The translations under genes and the position numbers were made by a program. The notes beneath the pieces were generated by a model. It did no database searches. It was not told the origin of the DNA and was given only the letters and a program-made list of their open reading frames with translations. From an uncultured Lachnospiraceae bacterium (GTDB lineage Bacteria; Bacillota; Clostridia; Lachnospirales; Lachnospiraceae), in the NCBI GenBank assembly GCA_900550235.1, contig URRQ01000037.1:1-21131 (forward strand): 21,131 nucleotides of DNA. Reading direction: 5' to 3'. This document shows positions 9,208-16,144 of the stretch, piece after piece (within the stretch, counting starts at the first letter, position 1; every line of letters starts with the position of its first letter).

Positions 9208-9266
9208 ATAATTATATAGTTTTACCAAGGAAAATAATTATTTTTTTACCTGAAAGGAGATTTATA

Positions 9267-10097
9267 ATGCAAGGTATTTATGAACACGACCGTGATAGTC
9301 GCAATTTGCCTATTTGTTGGCACATCACAAATGATGAATATTTCCCTCACTTCCATACAAACATAGAAATTGCATACATTATCTCCGGAGAAATGATGGT
9401 TACACTTGGAAACAAACAACAAATTTTACACGCCAATCAAGTAGCCATAGCTCCTAGTTATGTAATACATGCATATCAAACTCTTGGATATTGCGAATCT
9501 TTTGTTTTAATCATTCCTCCTGATTGGGTCCCTTTCTGTAGAAATATATTTGAAGAATACACATTCGAAAAACTTATTTACGACGATAATGATAACGATA
9601 AAATACTTGCAAACAGCTTACTTGCCCTTACAAAACTATTACATGACAATGAGTTTCCTCAAAACCCCACTATGGTTCGTGGGTATTTATATCTAATTTT
9701 AGGAAAACTAATTGAAGAAGCAGGAATTAAAAGGAAAGATGCTCCTCAGAATACTCATTTTATCCAAGAACTGCTTTCATTTTTGCAGGAACATTACACA
9801 GAAAATCTTTCCCAAAAAACTTTGGCTCAATACTTTTCTTATAGCCCAAGTAGATTTTCACATATTTTTAACGAATCTTTCGGATGTACCTTACCAGAAT
9901 ATATTTACTCTTTACGATGTAGGCGTGCTGGAGAGCTTATTTCTGATGGATTTTCCATACTAGATGCCGCTTTTAGTTCAGGTTTTTCTAGTCCAAGAAC
10001 ATTTTATCGTTGTTTCAAGCATTACTTCGGGATGACTCCAACTGAGTATTTAAAAAAACATCAAGAAAATCAAAGTTTAGGAAAACAAAGCATATAA
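9267..10097 (+). CDS. AraC-family transcriptional regulator with cupin sensor domain
   Basis: This 276-aa DNA-binding regulator has an N-terminal AraC-type cupin (about 15-90, including the FPHFHTNIEIAYIISGEM stretch) that should bind a sugar. A C-terminal AraC DNA-binding domain (about 165-265) has two helix-turn-helix units, near 182-202 (TLAQYFSYSPSRFSHIF) and 230-252 (ILDAAFSSGFSSPRTFYRCF). GMTPTEY near 255 is the usual end of the domain. The gene is divergent from operon A across 266 bases, so it probably activates that operon when the imported sugar or a product is present. A strong AAGGAG site precedes the start. The inducer is unknown. Confidence 0.94.
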   Translation: MQGIYEHDRDSRNLPICWHITNDEYFPHFHTNIEIAYIISGEMMVTLGNKQQILHANQVAIAPSYVIHAYQTLGYCESFVLIIPPDWVPFCRNIFEEYTFEKLIYDDNDNDKILANSLLALTKLLHDNEFPQNPTMVRGYLYLILGKLIEEAGIKRKDAPQNTHFIQELLSFLQEHYTENLSQKTLAQYFSYSPSRFSHIFNESFGCTLPEYIYSLRCRRAGELISDGFSILDAAFSSGFSSPRTFYRCFKHYFGMTPTEYLKKHQENQSLGKQSI

Positions 10098-10101
10098 ATA
10101 A

Positions 10102-10130
10102 AAGAAACAACCTAATACAGGTTGTTTCTT
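10102..10130. terminator. Bidirectional terminator between the AraC gene and operon B
   Basis: A perfect 12-bp inverted repeat, AAGAAACAACCT and AGGTTGTTTCTT, with a 5-base loop lies between convergent genes. T-rich sequence follows on both strands (TTTCTTCT on plus, TTTCTTTTATTT on minus). It should therefore end both the AraC transcript and the long leftward operon B transcript. Confidence 0.92.
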
Positions 10131-10137
10131 CTACATA

Positions 10138-11007
10138 TTAACCTACTGATTCTTTTTTCTTTTTTGGTTGAATTTCTGAAATCAGCACTGCTGATAAAAT
10201 AAGAATAGATCCAACAATCATTTTTGCTGTTACGCTTTCATCTAACAAAATAACAGAGAAAATTGTTCCAAATACAGCTTCCATGGATAAAATAATAGCC
10301 GATTTTGTCTCATCCACATATTTTTGTGATATCGTCTGAAGCAAGTAACAAATAGATGTACTAACGACACCTAGGTACAAAACAGCAAGAATACTTTTCA
10401 TCGATGGTTGAAATTTAAAGTCACCACTTATAAATAACCCTATAATCGATAACGCACATGCTGTAAGCATCTGAAGAAAATTTAAAACCGACGCTTGAAT
10501 TTTACCAACATATTCTCCTGTCAAAAAAATCTGAAATGCAAATCCAATTGCACAAAGCAATGTTAAGCCATCCCCAAAATTCACCGAAAAATCACTTTGC
10601 AATGATAAAACTCCCGCTCCTACAATTGCCATTCCCGCTCCAATTAAACTTCGTAGAGGAATTTTTTTCTTGTAAATCACTAATGCAATAAACGGAACAA
10701 ACACTACATTTGTCGCTGTTAAAAACGCATTTTTAGATGGGGTTGTATATTGAAGTGCAATAATTTGAAGCGCAAAAGCTGCAAATAACGCTGTCCCAAG
10801 TAAAAATCCGCATTTTACTTCTTCTTTTTTTATTGTACGAATCTGTTTTCCTGCAAGAATTCCCATAAACAACGTTGCAATCAGAAAACGTACTGCCATA
10901 ATTTGAAATGGAGTTAATGTTTCTAACGCCATATCACTCGCAACAAAACCACCACCCCAGATAATCGTTACTGCTAAAAGTCCTAAGATGCCTAAATATT
11001 TTTTCAT
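10138..11007 (-). CDS. EamA/DMT-family transporter
   Basis: This is an integral membrane protein of the drug/metabolite transporter superfamily with about ten membrane segments in two EamA repeats. The first begins with TIIWGGGFVASDMAL and the second lies in the C-terminal half, ending in a charged KKKKES tail. Members export amino acids, metabolites or small drugs; some import. I chose the ATG at 11007 (289 aa) because GGAG sits six bases before it. An in-frame ATG at 11031 and a TTG at 11037 are possible but have poorer sites and touch the hairpin upstream. It is the last gene of operon B, after the aminopeptidase, so export of an amino acid or other product is a reasonable guess. Substrate unknown. 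Confidence 0.9.
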   Translation of the reverse strand: MKKYLGILGLLAVTIIWGGGFVASDMALETLTPFQIMAVRFLIATLFMGILAGKQIRTIKKEEVKCGFLLGTALFAAFALQIIALQYTTPSKNAFLTATNVVFVPFIALVIYKKKIPLRSLIGAGMAIVGAGVLSLQSDFSVNFGDGLTLLCAIGFAFQIFLTGEYVGKIQASVLNFLQMLTACALSIIGLFISGDFKFQPSMKSILAVLYLGVVSTSICYLLQTISQKYVDETKSAIILSMEAVFGTIFSVILLDESVTAKMIVGSILILSAVLISEIQPKKKKESVG

Positions 11008-11040
11008 ATCCTTCTCCATTTCTCTACTCATTCCCAAAAC

Positions 11041-11069
11041 AAGAGCGCCTCTCTCAGAAAAGCGCTCTT
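11041..11069 (-). terminator. Hairpin between aminopeptidase and DMT transporter genes (attenuator)
   Basis: An 8-bp GC-rich inverted repeat, AAGAGCGC and GCGCTCTT, with a 13-base loop lies 7 bases after the aminopeptidase stop codon. On the minus strand only GTTTT follows. Partial termination is likely, lowering expression of the transporter gene, which has no obvious promoter of its own. Confidence 0.6.
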
Positions 11070-11076
11070 AAAGAAC

Positions 11077-12096
11077 TTATTTCCCATATGAACTTAAAAA
11101 TTCTGCAATCAACTCAATACATCCACTTACATCATTCATATCTGCCACTTCAGCTGGCGTGTGCATATTTCGAAGCGGAATCGATACCAACACAGTCGGA
11201 ACACCTTGATTCGAAAAGTGAATTTGATCCGCATCCGTATAGCTCAGCCTGCTTGCAGCTTCTCGCTGTGTGTGAATTCCTATTTTTTCCGCACATTCTA
11301 CCATACGCTCATTTAATTTTTTTACAACAATCGGACTATTACATAACACAGGACCTCCTCCAAGAATCACATCTCCAGCTTCTGCCGGATTAGAAAGGCC
11401 GCTATAGTCCGTACAATATGTAACATCCACAACAATCGCAAGAGCTGGTTGAATTCTAGTGCTCGACCAATACGCCCCATTTTTTGTTGTTTCTTCTCCC
11501 ACAGTTGCCGCAGCGTATATACCTACTTCAGCCCCTTTTTCTTTCGCTCTTTTTAAAGCTTCCATAATAATAAATACACCAATTTTGTCATCTAAAGCGC
11601 GTGCAGTAATTCTATCATTTAGAAGCTCTCTCATTCCCGTATCTAACACAATGGTATCCCCTAAAGATACATATTTCTCTGCATCTTCTTTAGACGTAGC
11701 ACCGATATCGATTAAAAAGTCTGCCGCTTTTAGGTCATCTTTCTTATATAATTCTCTATAACCTTCAATCGCTCCATACACAATTCCATTCTTTGTTTGA
11801 ATCCGTACTTTCTGTCCTGGGTAAGTCGCCTGAATAATCCCTCCTCGCTCAATGGCCTGAACTCTTCCTGCTTCATTAATCCTTGTAACAAGGAGACCTA
11901 TTTCATCTGCATGTGCCGAAAGCATAATGCGAATCGGACTATTGGGATTCGCGATGCAAGTCACACTTCCCATATCATCTGTTCGAATCTCATCCGCATA
12001 GTTTTTCATATATTCTTTGAGAAGATTCTGTCCCTCCTCTTCACAACCTGATACGGAAATCTGATTCAAAAGATTATTTAAAAACTGTTTATCCAT
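11077..12096 (-). CDS. M42 family metallo-aminopeptidase
   Basis: This 339-aa cytoplasmic protein belongs to peptidase family M42 (glutamyl or deblocking aminopeptidases, sometimes misnamed endoglucanase M or FrvX). The two-metal site is visible: H62 and D64 in SAHADEIG, D169/D170 in RALDDKIG, E201-E202 in VGEE, D224 in VVDVT, and H312 in MHTPAEV. E201 should be the catalytic base. Family members form large tetrahedral complexes that trim short peptides. The gene starts 11 bases after the LacI-type gene with a GAGGG site, so it is co-transcribed in operon B. A peptidase inside a sugar operon is odd, and either glycopeptide use or a housekeeping hitch-hiker could explain it. Confidence 0.93.
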   Translation of the reverse strand: MDKQFLNNLLNQISVSGCEEEGQNLLKEYMKNYADEIRTDDMGSVTCIANPNSPIRIMLSAHADEIGLLVTRINEAGRVQAIERGGIIQATYPGQKVRIQTKNGIVYGAIEGYRELYKKDDLKAADFLIDIGATSKEDAEKYVSLGDTIVLDTGMRELLNDRITARALDDKIGVFIIMEALKRAKEKGAEVGIYAAATVGEETTKNGAYWSSTRIQPALAIVVDVTYCTDYSGLSNPAEAGDVILGGGPVLCNSPIVVKKLNERMVECAEKIGIHTQREAASRLSYTDADQIHFSNQGVPTVLVSIPLRNMHTPAEVADMNDVSGCIELIAEFLSSYGK

Positions 12097-12107
12097 ATTT
12101 ATTCCCT

Positions 12108-13100
12108 CTACGCTAATTCTTTTACACTATCTCTAATATGTAATTTGGCAGGTAGTGTCACCTTCATACATAATTCACGATCTTCAAGAATTCGTTCTTC
12201 TAACATATGCACTGCATATTCACCCATAAATTCCATTTGCACTTTTACCGTTGTAAGAGGTGGAATCATGTATTTCGCAGTTGGAATATCATTAAATCCA
12301 ATAATACTAATATCCTCTGGAATCTTTAATCCTATTTCATAGGCTGCTTTGTAGCATCCTGCCGCCATCGAATCATTTGCTACAAATATTGCTGTCGGAA
12401 CATCTTCTAATTCATATAATTCCTTAAAAAGCTTATATCCATATTTTGCATAGTATAATCCTGTTTTTATGTATTCCGGACGATATAAATCTTTGGAAAT
12501 CAAATATTCTTTTACTGTAATCGCTCGTCCATCTTCGAGTTTTCTTCCATCTCCATCTGTCTCTGCACATCCGATAAACCCTATCTTAGTATGACCTTTT
12601 TCAATAAAATAGTCCAAGACTTCAATTACAGCCTGTTTATAATCAATCACTACCGAATCAAATTTTTGTATATTGGCATTTGCATCAATAAACACTGTGG
12701 GTTTATTCCAAGACTCTATTTTTCCAAACATACTTTCACTAAATGTTCCCGTACATATAATTCCATCTACTTTATTCAAAGATTCAGGAGTATCATCCAT
12801 TGTGATCGGAACCTTTTTATAACCTTCTTCATCCAGCTCGTTTTCAATAGCTAAACGAATGCAAAGATAGTATGGATCTTCCAACTCCTCTGCTGGTGTA
12901 TATGTATACAATACTCCAACCTTTAATCTTTTTTTTCTTTTTTTCTGAGTCTTCAGTTCATACTCTAGCTGCTCTGCAATCTCAAAAATTCTTTGTTTTG
13001 TTTCTTCTTGCGCATTCAATGTTTCATCATGATTCAAAACCCTAGAAACAGTCGCAATTGACACCCCTGCTTTTGCAGCAATCTCTTTAATCGTCGCCAT
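12108..13100 (-). CDS. ebgR: LacI-family repressor, EbgR-like
   Basis: This 330-aa regulator has an N-terminal LacI helix-turn-helix (about 1-50, beginning MATIKEIAAKAGVSIATVSR) and a periplasmic-binding-like effector domain (about 58-325). As I recall E. coli EbgR, the likeness is high in the DNA-binding domain and in EDPYYLCIR, IFVANDS, EDISII and NDIPTAK, the last two being typical of EbgR. The hinge lacks the usual ARSL-type helix and instead has a very basic stretch, KTQKKRKKRLK (50-60). It is embedded in operon B 48 bases after the phosphoglucomutase gene. It probably represses the operon through the two palindromes at its promoter near 20943-20981, so it would control its own synthesis. 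The inducer is likely a beta-galactoside or derived sugar. Confidence 0.9.
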   Translation of the reverse strand: MATIKEIAAKAGVSIATVSRVLNHDETLNAQEETKQRIFEIAEQLEYELKTQKKRKKRLKVGVLYTYTPAEELEDPYYLCIRLAIENELDEEGYKKVPITMDDTPESLNKVDGIICTGTFSESMFGKIESWNKPTVFIDANANIQKFDSVVIDYKQAVIEVLDYFIEKGHTKIGFIGCAETDGDGRKLEDGRAITVKEYLISKDLYRPEYIKTGLYYAKYGYKLFKELYELEDVPTAIFVANDSMAAGCYKAAYEIGLKIPEDISIIGFNDIPTAKYMIPPLTTVKVQMEFMGEYAVHMLEERILEDRELCMKVTLPAKLHIRDSVKELA

Positions 13101-13141
13101 ATCAACACCTCTTACAACCTTTATATTCTGATTTTCTTTCC

Positions 13142-13151
13142 TAAACGTTTA
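13142..13151. promoter_or_regulatory. Small palindrome before the LacI-type gene
   Basis: TAAACGTTTA is a perfect 10-bp palindrome with the central CG typical of many LacI/CcpA-family sites. It overlaps the stop codon of the phosphoglucomutase gene, 42 bases before the regulator start. It is short and AT-rich, may be chance, and differs from the two operators at the operon promoter. Confidence 0.25.
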
Positions 13152-13787
13152 TTTTGTAACTTTCAAAAGATCACAAAATGTCGTTAAATTATATGTTGCA
13201 AGTCCACTCTCTACAGCATCGCCAATTGCAGCACAATCCATACCACCTGCAATCGCCGCTTCAAGACCCGCCTTCGCATCTTCTACAACAAGGCAGTTTG
13301 CCGCATCTTCTTCAATAAACTGTGCAGCTTTTACAAATACTTCCGGATCCGGTTTGGAATTTGTAATATTGTTTCCATCGGAAATCGCGTCAAAGAATTC
13401 GCCAAGACCAAGCTGTCCAAGAATGAATCTCGCATTTTTACTGGAAGAACCAATTGCAAGTTTCAATCCTTTTGCTCGCAAACCCTCCAACGTCTCTTTT
13501 ACCTCCGGAGAAAGATCTGCCGGACTCATGTTCTTTAAGAGTTCTTTGTAAACTTCATTTTTCTTTGTTGTATATGCTACTTTATCTTCCTGTGACATCG
13601 TTCCTTCGTAACGCTCCAAGATAATCTCGAAACTTTCCATACGACTTACACCACGAAGTCTATTATTGATCACCTCATCGAAATAGATGCCGAGTTCATC
13701 AGCAACCTGTTTCCATGCCTGATAGTGATACGCATCTGTATGACAGATTACTCCGTCCAAATCAAAAATCACCGCATTATATTTCAT
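13149..13787 (-). CDS. pgmB: Beta-phosphoglucomutase
   Basis: This 212-aa HAD-superfamily enzyme converts beta-D-glucose 1-phosphate to glucose 6-phosphate. All key residues of the Lactococcus enzyme are in place: nucleophile D9 and acid/base D11 in FDLDGV, H21, R49 in RGVSR, K76, S114-S116 in IGSSSKN, K145 in SKPDP, and E169/D170 in VVEDA. The cap domain lies between about 15 and 90. Its ribosome binding site (GGAGG) overlaps the stop codon of the GH65 gene only 9 bases upstream, so the two should be translationally coupled. Inverting GH65 phosphorylases release exactly its substrate, so the pair forms one short pathway into glycolysis without spending ATP. Confidence 0.96.
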   Translation of the reverse strand: MKYNAVIFDLDGVICHTDAYHYQAWKQVADELGIYFDEVINNRLRGVSRMESFEIILERYEGTMSQEDKVAYTTKKNEVYKELLKNMSPADLSPEVKETLEGLRAKGLKLAIGSSSKNARFILGQLGLGEFFDAISDGNNITNSKPDPEVFVKAAQFIEEDAANCLVVEDAKAGLEAAIAGGMDCAAIGDAVESGLATYNLTTFCDLLKVTK

Positions 13788-13796
13788 ATGTGCCTC

Positions 13797-16109
13797 CTAT
13801 ACTCTTACACTTTCTCCATTCACCTTGATTTCCATACTTTCGCCTTCTAATACTTTTACCTCTACGCTATTATCCGCTCTAACAGCAATCTCAAGCCATG
13901 AGTTCAAGTAATGAATACGGAATGTAAGTCCATTCCATTCCTGTGGCATGTGAGGCTGGATACAAAGTATTCCTTCCTCATCAACAGATACTCCTGCAAA
14001 ACCAAATACGACAACCTGCCATACTCCACCTGCATTTGCTGCATGAATTCCTTCACGAGTATTTCCCTGAAGATTTACAAGATCAATAAGCGCCGCTCTT
14101 CTTAAGTAACGATAAGCTTTAGAATCATCGCCCACTTTTAATCCCATAATGGAATAAATACTTGGGCTCAATGAAGAACCATGTAAAGTACGTTTCTCAT
14201 AATAGCTGTAATTGAGCTTTGTCGTTTCCTCATCAAACTCTTGTCCCATTAAATGCAACAGCATTACAACGTCAGCCTGTTTGATAATCTGTGTCTCACA
14301 TCTTTTTGTTGTTTTTAAAATTTCCGGTCTGATTGGCCAGTCATTTTTGTCATATTTCTCAATTACAACTTCTTTTAGATCAAAGTATCCTTCAAATTGT
14401 TCCAACAACTGTGTACCTTCTTTTCTTGGAAGGTATACTTTCTCCTGTACTGCATCCCAAGCCGCAATCTCTTCTTCTGTAAGTCCAACTTTTTCTACAA
14501 GCGCTTTGTACTCTTCCGGGTGTTCTGTTTTTAACATCTCAGCAAGGGCGATTACATAGCGCAGATTCCATCTCGCAAGATAGTTTGTATAGACATTATT
14601 GTCTACCGGCTCATGCCATTCATCCGGTCCTGTCACCTGATGAATCTCATAGCGGTCATTTTCTTTTACATACTGAAGTCTGCTTGCCCAGAATCTTGCA
14701 GTTTCTACAAGAATCTCTGCTCCTTTATGAAGGAGAAACTCAATATCATGTGTGATTTTTACATAATTATAAATACCATAAGCAACTGCTGCTGTTACAT
14801 GATGCTCATATACAGCAACATAGCAACGGTAACATGTTCCGTCCGGTTCAATCGTCCAGTCAGGACACTGCTCTGTTCCATCATCTGCAGATTCCCAAGG
14901 ATACTGCGCTCCTTTATAACCATTTTTAGCAGCATTGGCTCTTGCCGCTTCTAACATACGGTAACGATAAGTCTCCAGATTCTTCGCTGTATGTGGAAAT
15001 ACATATGCAAAAAACGGAAGCATGAAAAGTTCTGTATCCCAAAATGCATGTCCACCGTATTCTTCTCCACTTAAAAGCTTCGCTCCGATATTTACACGAT
15101 CGTCATGTTCGTTTCCTGTACTCATAAGATGATATACATTAAAACGAATTGCACGGTCTAATTCAAAATCTCCCTGAATCTGAATATTTGCTTCTTCCCA
15201 CATCTTTGCATAAACTTCCTGATGTTCTTTGAATTCTTCCTCAAATCCAAGGGCTCTGAATGCACGGATTTCTTCTATCACAGACGCAAGAATCTCTTCC
15301 TTTTTCACATCACGCTCTGTATAGATACTTACGTACTTTGTTACCTCTACTGTTTCACCCTGAATCGCATCAAAATCATTAAACTCTACAGCCTGCTCGC
15401 CAAATGCACCAAACTGTGTTGTCTTGATTACATCCTCGCCATTTTTCACTGCTTCAAGATAACTTCCCACACCAACATGTAAGTCGTTGTCTCTTGTTGC
15501 AACTTCAATATATGCACCTTTTTCTTCCAACTTTTTATTCTCTGTCAGATACGTGTGTTTTACTTTGAATCTTGGCGCGTCACAGAAATTGATCACGGAA
15601 CCATCTATGATATTTTCAACTTCAATGATACCATTATAATTCAATGGTGTCACATATATTTTAATCCCCATACGATGTACATGCGCACGGCTCACAAAAC
15701 GAATTCCTTCAATCAGAGTTTCTCTTCCTTTTTTATCACGAAGGTGAAATCTCTTTACAAGGCAAGAATTTTTCATATCTAAAGCTCTTGAAAATTCAAG
15801 CACTTCACAATTCTCAACTCCGATCAATTCCTTTTCTACATACAACTTTAAACAAAGCCAATTTGGAAGGTTTGCCAACTCTCTCATAAACGTCTCTGAT
15901 TTATCAAATACTCCATTGATATATGTACATGGAATACTTGTAATCGTGCCCTCTTCATGACTACCTCTTGTTCCGAGGTAGCCATTTGCAAGGCAAAAAA
16001 GACTTTCATATTTTAAGTTTTCTTCCGGATTGTATTCATCCTGTAAAATAACCCATGCGTCATCGCTCAAAACATTTTGAAGATGATTGGAAAATCTTTC
16101 TTTTATCAT
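13797..16109 (-). CDS. GH65 glycoside phosphorylase (alpha-glucoside, inverting)
   Basis: This 770-aa cytoplasmic enzyme belongs to GH65 (maltose, trehalose, kojibiose and nigerose phosphorylases and relatives). It has an N-terminal beta-sandwich (about 15-265), a linker, an (alpha/alpha)6 barrel (about 310-690) and a small C-terminal beta domain. FWDTE (356-360) binds the glucosyl unit, E497 in VTGPDEWHE should be the general acid, and K610-Q611 with HGSSLS (643-648) should hold phosphate. Phosphate binding plus the adjacent beta-phosphoglucomutase gene support phosphorolysis over hydrolysis. The acceptor cannot be read from the sequence, and the acid loop (WHEPVDNN) is worth comparing with characterised specificities. 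It has a good AGGAG site 35 bases after the EbgA-like gene. The link to GH2 suggests an alpha-glucosyl-galactoside, but kojibiose, nigerose or glucosyl-glycerol types are also possible. Confidence 0.92.
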   Translation of the reverse strand: MIKERFSNHLQNVLSDDAWVILQDEYNPEENLKYESLFCLANGYLGTRGSHEEGTITSIPCTYINGVFDKSETFMRELANLPNWLCLKLYVEKELIGVENCEVLEFSRALDMKNSCLVKRFHLRDKKGRETLIEGIRFVSRAHVHRMGIKIYVTPLNYNGIIEVENIIDGSVINFCDAPRFKVKHTYLTENKKLEEKGAYIEVATRDNDLHVGVGSYLEAVKNGEDVIKTTQFGAFGEQAVEFNDFDAIQGETVEVTKYVSIYTERDVKKEEILASVIEEIRAFRALGFEEEFKEHQEVYAKMWEEANIQIQGDFELDRAIRFNVYHLMSTGNEHDDRVNIGAKLLSGEEYGGHAFWDTELFMLPFFAYVFPHTAKNLETYRYRMLEAARANAAKNGYKGAQYPWESADDGTEQCPDWTIEPDGTCYRCYVAVYEHHVTAAVAYGIYNYVKITHDIEFLLHKGAEILVETARFWASRLQYVKENDRYEIHQVTGPDEWHEPVDNNVYTNYLARWNLRYVIALAEMLKTEHPEEYKALVEKVGLTEEEIAAWDAVQEKVYLPRKEGTQLLEQFEGYFDLKEVVIEKYDKNDWPIRPEILKTTKRCETQIIKQADVVMLLHLMGQEFDEETTKLNYSYYEKRTLHGSSLSPSIYSIMGLKVGDDSKAYRYLRRAALIDLVNLQGNTREGIHAANAGGVWQVVVFGFAGVSVDEEGILCIQPHMPQEWNGLTFRIHYLNSWLEIAVRADNSVEVKVLEGESMEIKVNGESVRV

Positions 16110-16144
16110 TTTCTTACTCCTATAGTCCTAGAATCTACGTTTGA

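Noticed and set aside
11008..11037. Longer start (TTG at 11037) for the DMT transporter
   Set aside because: TTG would begin in the tail of a hairpin with no ribosome binding site, while the ATG at 11007 has GGAG at good distance.
13101..13148. Internal promoter for the LacI-type gene
   Set aside because: A TATAAA-like -10 is visible on the minus strand but no acceptable -35 lies 16-18 bases upstream; co-transcription from the operon promoter is simpler.
14212..14559. Plus-strand open frame of 115 codons within the GH65 gene
   Set aside because: It is antisense to the phosphorylase, rich in Ser/Cys/Ile as expected of a reverse-strand shadow, and has no start signals.
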